From the NCBI GenBank assembly GCA_014728115.1, contig WJME01000272.1, positions 1 through 64,000 on the forward strand: a DNA stretch of 64,000 bases. Direction: 5' to 3'. Positions 27,356 to 36,817 of the stretch are shown piece by piece (within the stretch, counting starts at the first letter, position 1; every line of letters begins with the position of its first letter). This DNA comes from Candidatus Zhuqueibacterota bacterium (GTDB taxonomy: Bacteria; Zhuqueibacterota; Zhuqueibacteria; Residuimicrobiales; Oceaniaggregativiventaceae). The position numbers were made by a program, and so were the translations under genes. Under the pieces are notes generated by a model that was not told the origin of the DNA, ran no database searches, and saw only the letters and a program-made list of their open reading frames with translations.

Positions 27356-29269
27356 CTACCGGTCATAGGATTCGGGTTCAACGCCGCAATTAATCAGGGT
27401 CTGGTCCAGTGCAAAGCCGGTGAACATGCTGTAATACCAGTCTTTGTAGCGTCCCCACACATCACCGCTGACCTTGTTCAGGGTCTGGCGAACCTCGGGC
27501 AAGATGGGTTTGGCTTGTGTGCCGATATTGGCAATAGAGCGGGCCGCCTGTAGCATGACCCATGGCTGTTCTTCATCGGCCAAAAGCCGGGTGAGCACAG
27601 GCAAGGCCATGCTACAGTCACCCAGATGGCAGAGCGTCTCTGCCGCGACAATAGAGACAGAGGGCGATTCATCGTCCAATGCGGCACGCAATTCATCTGT
27701 GGCAGTCCGCCCCATATCGCCCATGGCCAACAATGCGGTGGCCCCCCAGAACCGAACTCCGCTGTCGTTATCCTTTAATAATCGGATCGCATCATTGACC
27801 GACGTCTCGGGATGATTGACTTTTTCGGCAGCCTCGAGGATACGCGGCAGGTCATAGCGGTCCGTATCCCGGGCCATATCATAGGGTGAACCGCCATGTG
27901 AACGGATCATCATCTCGGCTTCGATGAGAAATCCGGTGTCCCGGCTCTGCAGGATCCATTCCCGTAACCGTTCGCTCAGTTCAGCTTTGATTTCAGCATA
28001 CGCCGGATCATCGGCCACGTTATTCAGCTCTTGCGGATCTTTTTCCAGGTCGTACAGCTCTTCAAACGGCCGGGATTCATAAAACTGCTGTGCTTCTCTA
28101 TTGAGCTCGCCAGCGCGGCGCAGCCGCTGCAGTTCGGCATAGCTGCGTTTTTGATCGCCGAAAATGATGGCATCTTGCACATAAGGCAGATGGGACATAT
28201 AGTGCCGTATATAGATATGACTGCGGTTCATCACACAGCGTGCCACATCATAGACATCATCGGCACGACTGCGCGCCCCAAAGATGAATTCCCCGCGCGA
28301 CAACTCTTGACCGAGAAACACCTTGCCTTGCAGATGCTCGGGGATGGGGGCGCCGGCCAGGGCCAGGACAGTGGGCGCAAAATCCACAAAGCTGACCAGC
28401 TCGCCGGTACGGGTGGCAGGAGCGTGCGGGGATAACATGCGATATTTTTCAGGAACGTGCACGATCAATGGCACCAAGAGTCCGGTCTTGTACAGCCAGC
28501 GCTTGTACCGGGGGAGTCCGAATCCGTGATCGCCGAATGCAAAGACAATGGTATTGTCCAGCAATCCCGCCTCCTCCAGCTCGGCCAGATGCGCTGCCAC
28601 CTGTTTGTCCCATACCGCAACCAGGTCATAATAGCGGGCCCAGATGCGCCGGAATTCCGGGGAATCCGGGAAATAGACCGGAACCGTCACCGCATCCGGG
28701 TCCGTGCGTTCCTGCAATGGTTCGAGCACAGACTCGTCATGTCGGTTTGCCGGACCCTCGTGCGTGACCCCGGAATTGAATACGCTGAAAAAGGGTCTGC
28801 CGGCCGGACGATTTTTCCAGTGTGCGTCAGAGCCGTTCTCATCCCAGATGCCGGTGGGATCGAAATTATAATCGGTTTTGCTGTTGTTGGTGCAGTAATA
28901 GCCCTGTTCGCGTAACAGCTCGGGCAGACAAGGAATATCCGCAGAGCGCGGAATCTGTGAGCGAAGATGCTGGGTTCCAAGCGAGGTGGCAACCATGCCG
29001 GTGATCAGACACGAGCGCGCCGGCGAGCAGATGGGCGCCGTGGCATAGGCGTGCTGATAGAGCAATCCGGATTGCGCCAGAGCATCCAGGGCCGGGGTAC
29101 GAGCGAGGTCATTGCCATAGCATCCCAGCAGATCCGGACCGATATCTTCACACGACAGCCACAGAATATTGGGCGGCTCGGCAGGTCTTTGGGATGGCCT
29201 TGAACACGAGACCATCCCCCAGGCCGGAAGCGCGGCTCCCAGGGTTTGCATAAATTGCCGTCGATTCAT
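27356..29269 (-). CDS. Tat-exported sulfatase with C-terminal HEAT repeats
   Basis: 637 residues with a Tat signal (MNRRQFMQTLGAALPAWG). The type I sulfatase core starts N-I-L-W-L-S-C-E-D-I-G (metal-binding), with the formylglycine precursor C81 in the C-S-P-A-R signature and later FAFGDHGFGLPRYK as the metal/substrate site. Residues about 505-610 form three or so HEAT-like helical repeats (SGVRFWGATALLAMGDMG, SPSVSIVAAETLCHLG, QPWVMLQAARSIANIG), an uncommon addition that suggests binding of a partner or long polymer. It hydrolyses sulfate esters after maturation by an FGE enzyme, which is not in the window. It is cotranscribed with the nucleoside-hydrolase-like gene. Confidence 0.94.
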   Translation of the reverse strand: MNRRQFMQTLGAALPAWGMVSCSRPSQRPAEPPNILWLSCEDIGPDLLGCYGNDLARTPALDALAQSGLLYQHAYATAPICSPARSCLITGMVATSLGTQHLRSQIPRSADIPCLPELLREQGYYCTNNSKTDYNFDPTGIWDENGSDAHWKNRPAGRPFFSVFNSGVTHEGPANRHDESVLEPLQERTDPDAVTVPVYFPDSPEFRRIWARYYDLVAVWDKQVAAHLAELEEAGLLDNTIVFAFGDHGFGLPRYKRWLYKTGLLVPLIVHVPEKYRMLSPHAPATRTGELVSFVDFAPTVLALAGAPIPEHLQGKVFLGQELSRGEFIFGARSRADDVYDVARCVMNRSHIYIRHYMSHLPYVQDAIIFGDQKRSYAELQRLRRAGELNREAQQFYESRPFEELYDLEKDPQELNNVADDPAYAEIKAELSERLREWILQSRDTGFLIEAEMMIRSHGGSPYDMARDTDRYDLPRILEAAEKVNHPETSVNDAIRLLKDNDSGVRFWGATALLAMGDMGRTATDELRAALDDESPSVSIVAAETLCHLGDCSMALPVLTRLLADEEQPWVMLQAARSIANIGTQAKPILPEVRQTLNKVSGDVWGRYKDWYYSMFTGFALDQTLINCGVEPESYDR

Positions 29270-29811
29270 CTCTCTCTCTCCAAAAGGGAATAACGGATTA
29301 AAAGCCTGAAATGTTGAGGATTCAATGTATAAAAATTTTCACAGGATATGAAATAAAAAATCCTCCGGTGATCCGGAAAGAGGGGATATCAATTTCGATG
29401 ATCAGGACCGTTCAGGCTCTGTCCCCGAAAGTTGTCATGCTGTAAGCACCTCTGTCGGTGGTGCTCGGTCTCTGGAATCGCATTGTCCGACAGATGATTT
29501 CCATTCTTTATAGGCATCCTGCAATTCCTGATCTGGGGCCGCGCCGGCTATATGGACCAAAACATTTTCTCTTGACATACTATTATCAAATATTTTTCGC
29601 AAAAAAATACCAGTTCATCACACATTTTTCTTGATTATAGAAAATGTATTCCCTACTTTTAACAGTACAAACGGGGTTATTTGCCTGCATCATCCTCACC
29701 TGACTGACATCTGTGCAAAGTCTTTTTCCCTGACGCTTTAGCATCCTTTGCACTGCTCTCATTCCAGTATGATACAAACTGACAAAAGACTGAAATGGAG
29801 GACCGGACGTC
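29270..29811. other. Gene-free stretch with repeat fragments
   Basis: 542 bp without a convincing gene. At 29432-29476 lies a copy, on the minus strand, of the ACCGACAAAG repeat described elsewhere. Just left of it GGCTCTGTCCCC (29415-29426) resembles the end of the 300-bp repeat family. A 47-codon minus-strand reading frame (29436-29579) ends inside the repeat and looks accidental or decayed. The right half should hold the promoter of the gene at 29812; TTGACA is present at about 29573. Confidence 0.5.
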
Positions 29812-32184
29812 ATGAAAAAAGCGATACTGTGGTCAATGGTGTGCATCTTTGTGGGCGTTTTTCATGTTTCTGCGCAAAAGCTGCAAGAGAGTTCGAGGAC
29901 ACGAATCGGTGGATGGCCAAACTGTGCAGTGGTTCAGGACGATTATGCCTATGTTGCACAAAGCGATTTTCTCGCTGTTGTGGATATTTCCGGTAAAATG
30001 ATGCAAAAAATGGGGGGAATTTCTCTCGGTCAAGAGCCGGCGGCATTGATCGCTCATGATCATTATCTGTTCGCCTTTTACGGCTGGTCGGATTCGTCTC
30101 TCCAGGTGATCGACATCGCCGATCCGCTCAAACCCGTTCCATTGAAAAAATACGATCTGGCAAGCTCCTGGAGACTGTCGGTCACCAAAAATGGCTCAAA
30201 ACTCTACCATACCTCAAAAGATACGGTGACGGTCATCGACCTTGGCGATCCGTCCAATTTGACATTCCCGTTTCAAAAACACGAGGATGATGCCACAACT
30301 GCCATCGGTAAAGACAAGGTTTTATTGGTGGGCAACAACAAGGCTCTCAAGGTTTATTCGATCAGTGATCCGGAGAATCCCACCGTTTTATCCAAAATAG
30401 AACTGGGCAAGGCGACCACAATGGCGATGCACGACACTCTGGTTGTCGTGGGATCAGGGAATGCAGCAAATTTGGGGGTCGCAACCATTGACCTGAGCGA
30501 CCCGGTCAATCCTAAAAATCTTTCATTTGTGGAGACCTTTTTCATGCAAGATGAGGTCAAGGTTTACAAAACCCCGGAACATCTCAGATTGTTCGATGAC
30601 AAGATATACACAACATGTCAGGGTAGTGTATCCCTGTTCATCATCGACGCCACCGATCCTGCGTCCCTGAGCGTGACCAGCAAAGTCGAACTGGAAACGG
30701 ACCGCTGGGCCGGACCTGCGAGTATCGATGTTCTTCCTCCCCATGCTTATGTCGGTGTAAGTGGCGACCCGATCTCACTGAATCGGTTCGACATCTCTGA
30801 TCCAAAGAATCCCGTTCTCACCGATTCTTATGGTGAACCCAAGGCAGTGCGCCATCTTGCCACACAGGATGATCTCTTGTTCGTGGCCGGTGACAACCGA
30901 CTCTGGATCTATCAAATTGTCGATGAGAAAACCTATACCCTTTTGGGCAGTGATCCGTCATGGTTTCGCCTCAACAGAATCGTTGCTGTTGATGATTTCC
31001 TGTATGCCTTACGCCACGACACCTTGTTTGCCCTGGATGTTTCAAATCCCGACAAAATTACTCTTGCCGACAAGATGTCTTCTGGCCGAGGTGATCTTAA
31101 AGTCATAAAAAACAATAAAAACCGACTTTATCTCATCTCCTGGCAAAATGAACAGTCAGCGTTACACATAATTGATATCTCTGATCCAAAGAATCTAAAA
31201 CCTTTGGGCGATACAAAATTTTCTGCCCAGGGACGGGCACTGGACGTGAATGCCGGCGACGACAAATTGTTTATGGCATTTACCGAGGACGGAACGAATA
31301 ATCTCTGCAAAATATTGGAGGTGAGCGATCCGCAAGATGTCAAAGAACTGGGAAAAGCCGTGCTCAAGGCAGTGCCCATTTCAGTGATCGCACACGACAG
31401 TTTGCTTTATGTGGCCAGCAACGATAATTCGGAAAACTGGTATCTCGAATCCTTTAACATCGAAAAATCCGATCCTGCACCGGCCAGCCATCGCAAAGGT
31501 ACAGGAATGATATGGCAGGTTTCGGTTCAGAACGATCTGGTCTTTATCAGCGTGCAGGGAGACATGACGACAGATCCGGAAATCGATTCTCCTCTGGGGT
31601 GGACACTGGCCCGGAAGCCGATCTCTCAAATGCTTGCAAAAAAGTCCTCCCCGGCTACAAAAGGTATGTCATGCGACGAACCGGGGAATATCTTTGTATT
31701 GGCCGGTTCTTCTCTGGGATTACTCTATAGCTTTCCTGCACTTGCAACGGTTTTTCATTCCTTTCTTTTGTTTACTGCCCTGGGCATGATACTATTGGTC
31801 GGCCTCATGGGCAGTGGCGAGACACATTATCTGGAATACTATGGCTCACTGGGCATCCTTCTTTTGTTTCTATTGCTCGGGGGGACCAGTGCGGTCACGA
31901 CACCCGAGTTGTCTGTACCCAAAGAGATGGCGCTACAGCAAAATTACCCCAATCCGTTCAACCCTGAAACCACAATCGAGTTCTCGGTGCAAAAGGCGGG
32001 TCCGGTAAAACTCGTCGTTTATGATCTTTTGGGACACGAGGTCAAAACCCTGATCGATGAAAATCGTCAACCCGGTCATTACAAGATAAATTTTCAGGCG
32101 TTTGACCTTGCTTCCGGATTATATATCTATCAATTAGAGACGGACAACCACCGGGAACAAAAGCGCATGATGCTGTTGAAATAG
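29812..32184 (+). CDS. Secreted LVIVD-repeat beta-propeller with C-terminal sorting domain
   Basis: 790 residues with a signal peptide (about 1-21). Many LVIVD-type repeats follow, each with the pattern 'hydrophobic-x-I-x-D-I-(S/A)-D-P-x-N/K-P': VVDISGKM, QVIDIADPLKPVPL, TVIDLGDPSNL, KVYSISDPENPTVL and others. A hydrophobic stretch at about residues 645-690 (LLYSFPALATVFHSFLLFTA and on) is odd for a secreted protein and might anchor it. The end (about 700-790) is the FlgD-like sorting module: Q-Q-N-Y-P-N-P-F-N-P, VVYDLLGHEVKTLIDE and a closing LASGLYIYQLE. Such modules direct export through type IX-like systems or act as Ig-like adaptors. A strong terminator-like hairpin follows. Confidence 0.9.
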   Translation: MKKAILWSMVCIFVGVFHVSAQKLQESSRTRIGGWPNCAVVQDDYAYVAQSDFLAVVDISGKMMQKMGGISLGQEPAALIAHDHYLFAFYGWSDSSLQVIDIADPLKPVPLKKYDLASSWRLSVTKNGSKLYHTSKDTVTVIDLGDPSNLTFPFQKHEDDATTAIGKDKVLLVGNNKALKVYSISDPENPTVLSKIELGKATTMAMHDTLVVVGSGNAANLGVATIDLSDPVNPKNLSFVETFFMQDEVKVYKTPEHLRLFDDKIYTTCQGSVSLFIIDATDPASLSVTSKVELETDRWAGPASIDVLPPHAYVGVSGDPISLNRFDISDPKNPVLTDSYGEPKAVRHLATQDDLLFVAGDNRLWIYQIVDEKTYTLLGSDPSWFRLNRIVAVDDFLYALRHDTLFALDVSNPDKITLADKMSSGRGDLKVIKNNKNRLYLISWQNEQSALHIIDISDPKNLKPLGDTKFSAQGRALDVNAGDDKLFMAFTEDGTNNLCKILEVSDPQDVKELGKAVLKAVPISVIAHDSLLYVASNDNSENWYLESFNIEKSDPAPASHRKGTGMIWQVSVQNDLVFISVQGDMTTDPEIDSPLGWTLARKPISQMLAKKSSPATKGMSCDEPGNIFVLAGSSLGLLYSFPALATVFHSFLLFTALGMILLVGLMGSGETHYLEYYGSLGILLLFLLLGGTSAVTTPELSVPKEMALQQNYPNPFNPETTIEFSVQKAGPVKLVVYDLLGHEVKTLIDENRQPGHYKINFQAFDLASGLYIYQLETDNHREQKRMMLLK

Positions 32185-32194
32185 TATTACCTGT

Positions 32195-32245
32195 CCCCAT
32201 AAAGGTGCCTTAATTTCAGGAACCTTTATGGGGCATTTATTTATT
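32195..32245 (+). terminator. Hairpin downstream of the propeller gene
   Basis: Perfect 12-bp arms CCCCATAAAGGT (32195-32206) and ACCTTTATGGGG (32222-32233), with three more pairs (CCT/AGG) inside the loop. A T-rich but not pure T tail follows (CATTTATTTATTTG). It lies 10 bp behind the stop codon, so it probably ends that transcript. Confidence 0.7.
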
Positions 32246-32608
32246 TGTTGAGGAAAAGTCTTGCTGTTTGCTCCCGTTCAAAGCCCTCCTATACTCTTCC
32301 TGGTGAAAAGGGGCCCTCATCCGAGACCTCTCTTTTCCGCCTCTCAATTTACTGATTTACCAATATAGGTTTTTACCGAAACCAGATGTTTTATTTCATC
32401 ATGCAACATTTTGTTGATCAGCAATCAAACCACCAAAACTAAAAATAAAAAAAAATGGAATAATTATTGCTAATTAATTCCTATCCTGAAGCACATTAAA
32501 TAGCAACTCTATTATTATTAATATTATATAAACAAAAAAAAACTGATTTAAAGAAAAATGTCATATTTGAATGACAGATACCGTAATATAATTAGTATAG
32601 GAGGATCT
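32246..32608. other. AT-rich intergenic region
   Basis: About 360 bp without a gene. The part from 32430 to 32560 is strongly AT-rich with poly-A runs and presumably carries the promoter of the next gene; no clear promoter elements could be fixed. Confidence 0.4.
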
Positions 32609-33997
32609 ATGCGCTCGGTTCTTTGTTTTCTTTGGCTTATCTCTCTAGTGGTGACCAGCTGGTCACAGATGGTTGTCAGGAATGATCAGGATGAAAAACT
32701 GTTCAAAGTAACTGACGCAGGTAAAGTGGGTATTTCAATTGGAGAGACCGCACCTGCCGCAACATTGGACATTGGTGGAGACTTGAAGATCGGTACTGTG
32801 ACAACGGAACCCAATAGCGATGATATCGCTGTGTTGGTTTTGGATGCAGGCATTGTCAAGCAAAGAATGCTCGGTGCCGATATTTGGGATGGTGATGATA
32901 CGGGAAGCGGTGGTGATGGCGTGGTTACCGCGGCATCATTCTCTGGTACCTCAGAAAAGACTCTCACTTTGACCAGAAGTGGTGGCCTAAACGATCTGTC
33001 AGCTAGCTTTACGGATCGGTATGAACCGAACACGGATAATCAACAATTGCAAATAAGCGGACGTACCCTCACCATCGATCGAGGCAATAGTCTCACGCTT
33101 CTTGATGATCGACCTTTGGCTGGAACCCAAATTACTGTAAACAATCGAACCGTGTCTCATGCCAATACCTCCGATCAGGCTTCGATGGATAACAGCGGAC
33201 GAACCGTTATACAAGACGTACTCCTTGATGATAATGGTCATATCACGACTCTGCGCACTGTAACACTGTCGGATGCCACGGAAGATGATCAGCCTTTGAG
33301 TGAAGTGTTGTCAGATGGCCATAATGCCGGGGGACATGATGCCGTAAATTTTGGAGCAATCGCCATTGGAGGATCGAGTACCAATGGGAATGCGTTGATG
33401 GTGAATGGATTGGTCTCTGTGAGTGAAAGCCAACATATACACAAAAACCTGACCGTCTCCTGGGCTGGAGTCCCTGATCCGATTTCCGGTGTGTACATCG
33501 GCACTGATTCTCAACCAACCGTGCCGGTTCAGGGGGATATATATAAACTATCAGTCAATGGACCAACCTATGTGCATGGTGGGATTCGCGCGTGTTTTGA
33601 AGGAGGGAGTAAAATGGGACTCGGTGTACCCAACCCAACCTCTCCGCTGGCTATAGCCAATTTACCCTCCGGTTCTGAAATGAACATTACTGCAGACAAT
33701 ACCGGTAATCTGTATCGAGACACCTCCTCAAGACGCTATAAAGAAAATATTCAGACCCTGCAAGATGAATTTGATAAAATCCTCGAATTAGAACCCATCA
33801 CTTTTGCCTACAAGGATAGTCAACTCAAATCATTCGGCTATATCGCAGAAGACCTCGATGCCCTTGAATTGGATAATTTGGTCATTTACAATCAAAGCGG
33901 CCAGCCAGAATCCATTCGATATGATAAACTCTCTGTCTACTTGCTCGAGGTGGTTAAAAATTTAAATTCCCGGATCAAACAACTGGAAACAAATTAA
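32609..33997 (+). CDS. Secreted protein with C-terminal S74 chaperone (endosialidase-type) domain
   Basis: About 462 residues from the ATG at 32609, which follows GGAGGATCT and opens with a signal peptide (SVLCFLWLISLVVTSWSQ). A Gly/Asp/Thr-rich middle (residues about 20-340, many NNRTV- and SLTL-like strands) has the look of a fibrous tail or adhesin. The C-terminus has SSRRYKENIQTL, FAYKDSQLKSFGYIAEDL and YDKLSVYLLEVVKNL. These are classic for the peptidase S74/'chaperone of endosialidase' domain, which trims itself off after helping a trimeric fibre to fold. Such proteins occur in phage tails and also as exported surface proteins; no phage genes are near, so a surface fibre is more likely. 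Confidence 0.88.
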   Translation: MRSVLCFLWLISLVVTSWSQMVVRNDQDEKLFKVTDAGKVGISIGETAPAATLDIGGDLKIGTVTTEPNSDDIAVLVLDAGIVKQRMLGADIWDGDDTGSGGDGVVTAASFSGTSEKTLTLTRSGGLNDLSASFTDRYEPNTDNQQLQISGRTLTIDRGNSLTLLDDRPLAGTQITVNNRTVSHANTSDQASMDNSGRTVIQDVLLDDNGHITTLRTVTLSDATEDDQPLSEVLSDGHNAGGHDAVNFGAIAIGGSSTNGNALMVNGLVSVSESQHIHKNLTVSWAGVPDPISGVYIGTDSQPTVPVQGDIYKLSVNGPTYVHGGIRACFEGGSKMGLGVPNPTSPLAIANLPSGSEMNITADNTGNLYRDTSSRRYKENIQTLQDEFDKILELEPITFAYKDSQLKSFGYIAEDLDALELDNLVIYNQSGQPESIRYDKLSVYLLEVVKNLNSRIKQLETN

Positions 33998-34074
33998 ACC
34001 TCCTTATCCACCGGCTAACCGCTACAAGGGTACCTTTCGCTGGAAAATGCCGGGTATCCTTGTGCTGGTCCGGT

Positions 34075-34830
34075 CTACCATTCACCCTTTCTTTGGAATC
34101 TTTTTTGGGCGGCGCGGCCGAATTGGGCCGAGGCTTCGTCGAATTCCCTCAATATCTCATCGAGAGGTTTGCCGTGGGATGCACGTGCTGAAGAAATCAT
34201 GGTATTGCATTCGTTCTCATCCATAAAGATCGCAGCCTCCAGCAGGTCTTTTTCATCCTCTTTGGGAATGACCAGAAACCCGTGCTGGTCTGCGTGAATG
34301 AGTTGTCCCGGTTTGACTTTGGTGCCAAACACCTCGACCTCGCAATTCCATTTGAGCGGAAAAGAGTGGGCATGACCGACGCACATGCGACGGGCAATGA
34401 CCTTGAACCCGGCGGTACGGATCTCATCGACATCGCGAAGCGCGCCGTCGGTGATGCTGCCGACGCATCCCAGGGCACGGTGGATATTGCTGTTGACCTC
34501 CCCCCAATAGGCGCCATAGCTATGGGGTTTGTCCAGATCCTGCACGACCACGATTTTGGGTCCGGGCACAGAGGCGACATATTTGCGATATTCGCTCCAG
34601 CCATCGGGATTCTCAACCGGAATGCTGGCGTCGCCAGGCCGGATCACCACAGTGACAGCATAACCCACGATGGGTCCCAATTCCGGCATAAAGTCGACCG
34701 TCTCTTCCAGATTGAAGCACTCTTTGGAGGCATCGCGGCGTGTGATCTGTTCCCAGCCATTATAGATGGTGGGGGTATTCCAGCGTTTTAACTTTAACAG
34801 AGTCTGATGAGACAAATGATCTTGATTCAT
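34075..34830 (-). CDS. RraA-like (HMG/CHA aldolase-type) protein
   Basis: About 251 residues. Signatures of the RraA/demethylmenaquinone-methyltransferase-like fold are the GCVGSITDGALRDVDEI stretch with its Asp-Gly-x-x-Arg-Asp motif (substrate and metal binding), and PGQLIHADQHGFLVIPKED near the end. Related enzymes cleave 4-hydroxy-4-methyl-2-oxoglutarate, and longer ones like this are frequent in glycan- and sulfonate-catabolic clusters. A longer open frame extends to 35124, but ATG at 34830 follows GGAAAG and gives the family N-terminus. The extension contains an unrelated gene remnant. Confidence 0.87.
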   Translation of the reverse strand: MNQDHLSHQTLLKLKRWNTPTIYNGWEQITRRDASKECFNLEETVDFMPELGPIVGYAVTVVIRPGDASIPVENPDGWSEYRKYVASVPGPKIVVVQDLDKPHSYGAYWGEVNSNIHRALGCVGSITDGALRDVDEIRTAGFKVIARRMCVGHAHSFPLKWNCEVEVFGTKVKPGQLIHADQHGFLVIPKEDEKDLLEAAIFMDENECNTMISSARASHGKPLDEILREFDEASAQFGRAAQKRFQRKGEW

Positions 34831-34849
34831 AAGCTTTCCACGTGATTGT

Positions 34850-35006
34850 TCAACTGTTTTTCCCTTGCTCGGAACCGAACACCGCCCGTATGGCCTGTAA
34901 ATAGGCCCTGCCATGCGTGGTATCCGGTTCGAGATAGCTGCCATTGGTCCATTCGCTCCAAAAGTTGATATTGAAACTCTTGTGACCGATCTCCGGCAGT
35001 TGTACA
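34850..35006 (-). pseudogene. C-terminal remnant of a GH99/WbsX-like glycosidase
   Basis: In the frame whose stop is TGA at 34850-34852, the minus strand reads N-I-N-F-W-S-E-W-T-N-G-S-Y-L-E-P-D, then HGRAYLQAIRAVFG. This is the very conserved end of GH99-like/WbsX family proteins (W-N-E-W-x-E-G-x-x-L-E-P-D followed by Y-L-x-A-x-R). Immediately upstream of it the frame is closed by a stop, and nothing else of the protein is visible, so only about 50 codons remain. It was probably the gene next to the RraA-like gene before deletion. Confidence 0.7.
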
Positions 35007-35257
35007 AATTTAATTTTTTAACCTCATTTTTTTCTGTGTTCCTCTGTGATCTCTGGTGAAAAGCTGAACCGGAAATACACAACAGGGTGCAAAAAGAGAT
35101 AACCGCAACGATCATCGCAGACAAGGCCCTGAATGCATCTCATTTCTGTTTCCGTGGTTTCTGTGATTTCCGCGGTTAATCCTGATTATTCAAAGGGCAC
35201 GAAGGACATTAGATTAAAGCCAGGCAATTAATATTGTTGATTTTAATAATTCATTCT

Positions 35258-36817
35258 TCATGGTCTTGGTGAACCAGACAATGAATTCAAAAATGCATTG
35301 TGTGAGTAAAGATGAGCACTCGCAACGACTCCCAGCCAGACAAACAATGCATAAAAGACGCTGATTTTGGCAGGCCAAATGGACAGCGCGCCGATAAATA
35401 CGAGACCACCCATAATCGCATACAAGCGATAAACGGCAACCCTGGGGGAAAACAGGATTTCGAGATAGCGTGAATCGCTTTGAAAGATTTTACGCATTCT
35501 ATAAACGGCAATCAGAAACAAAATGGTTGCAACCGGAGCAAAGATCAGAATGCGTGCCATTGGCCAGGCATATTGATCGACGGCCTGGTCTGAATAGAGT
35601 TCCAGAAAGATCCCTGCGCGTTCGGATCCACCGTGGAACAGCATGAACCATAACAAGAACCAGGCGTATATCACCATGACATTTTTTTGGCGATTGGAAA
35701 TGGACTCTTTATCCTCTCGTTGACGTTTGCCAATCAAGGTGAACATGATGGCAAAGAAAAAAAACACCGCCAAAAAGAGACCGGTCCAAAAGAAATATTC
35801 GAATCCGGCCAGAAAAATAAGGATCGCGCCGGCAAGAGCCTGGAACAGGGTACTCGTAAACACTCTCGGAACCGATTTTCTTAAAGGCTTTTGCAAGACA
35901 GGATCACCCGACTCTTTTTTTGTTCTTGCGTGGCGACTCGCCCAAACCATGACGACCGCATAAAGCATGCCGAGAAAAAAGCCGGCGTTCAGTTCCCACA
36001 TCTTCCACCAGTCGATATAACCGGGAGCAAAACCATAACCCAGACACCAGGCAGCGCTGATCATGAATCCAAACCCAAATCCGACCGAAAGGACCAGCCC
36101 GGTGATCAGTGTGGTTCGATCCTTTTGCAACAAGGCGAACAGTAACGCACCGATCAGCCAAACGATCACCAGAGCATTTTGGGTGTTGGTATAGATCGTG
36201 CGTGAAAGATGGTGATCCAGGGAACCGCTATAGATCCCCATGCCGGCATGTGGAAACAGTAAACCGGGCCAGGTCTGAGCCAGCCAGAGTGCCAGAGTGT
36301 CCACCAGCGGCCATGCAAAGAGAATGAGCAATAACACGATCATCCACAGCGACCGGACGACCCATCGTCCGGCCGGGGAATTGCCTCCCAAAGCCCAACC
36401 CAGCACAATGCCACCGGGCGCAGCCCAGCCCATGCCACAGATAAAAAACCAGATATACCCGGTAACAGGAGAGATATGCATGGTTTCATTGCCGACATAA
36501 AAGGTACCCAGAATCCATGACACATATTGTCCATAGCCCAGCTCACCGCCCAGAGCGATACCAAGGCCGAGCCACAGAGCCACATGCCGGGCATCGAGTC
36601 CTTGACAGGACCAGATGATCCACCATAGTATGCCCCACATCAGTCCGGGCACAAGTGTGCCATCCACCCCTCCCCATCCTGATGTACCCCGGATGGCCCA
36701 TGCAATAGCCCCTGCACTGCCAAAAAGCAACAGGGTATAAAAAAGTTCGGGGATTTTTTTTGAATGCGTGACTTGCTCTGGATTGAGAAAAGGAGGATCG
36801 TAAACCAAATTTCTCAT
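35258..36817 (-). CDS. Polytopic membrane protein of unknown function
   Basis: 519 residues with about 13 hydrophobic segments, including LFYTLLLFGSAGAIAWAIRG, GLMWGILWWIIWSCQG and VFFFFAIMFTLIGK. Glycine- and tryptophan-rich segments such as WAIRGTSGWGGVDGTLVPG recur in the first third. No transporter signature was recognised. The start has GGAG at a normal distance. It lies between a remnant/RraA-like gene and a divergent sialidase-fold gene, so it may take part in uptake or membrane steps of glycan catabolism; this is inference from position only. Confidence 0.72.
   Translation of the reverse strand: MRNLVYDPPFLNPEQVTHSKKIPELFYTLLLFGSAGAIAWAIRGTSGWGGVDGTLVPGLMWGILWWIIWSCQGLDARHVALWLGLGIALGGELGYGQYVSWILGTFYVGNETMHISPVTGYIWFFICGMGWAAPGGIVLGWALGGNSPAGRWVVRSLWMIVLLLILFAWPLVDTLALWLAQTWPGLLFPHAGMGIYSGSLDHHLSRTIYTNTQNALVIVWLIGALLFALLQKDRTTLITGLVLSVGFGFGFMISAAWCLGYGFAPGYIDWWKMWELNAGFFLGMLYAVVMVWASRHARTKKESGDPVLQKPLRKSVPRVFTSTLFQALAGAILIFLAGFEYFFWTGLFLAVFFFFAIMFTLIGKRQREDKESISNRQKNVMVIYAWFLLWFMLFHGGSERAGIFLELYSDQAVDQYAWPMARILIFAPVATILFLIAVYRMRKIFQSDSRYLEILFSPRVAVYRLYAIMGGLVFIGALSIWPAKISVFYALFVWLGVVASAHLYSHNAFLNSLSGSPRP

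Noticed and set aside
29436-29579. 47-codon minus-strand frame behind the sulfatase promoter region
   Set aside because: It has no ribosome site, and its last third is made of repeat sequence.
32609-33997. Prophage tail fibre because of the S74 chaperone domain
   Set aside because: No other phage structural, integrase or lysis genes are nearby; the protein has a signal peptide, which suits a surface fibre.
34831-35124. N-terminal extension of the RraA-like protein to 349 residues
   Set aside because: The extension is low-quality sequence that crosses the out-of-frame GH99-like remnant; the family N-terminus and ribosome site support ATG at 34830.
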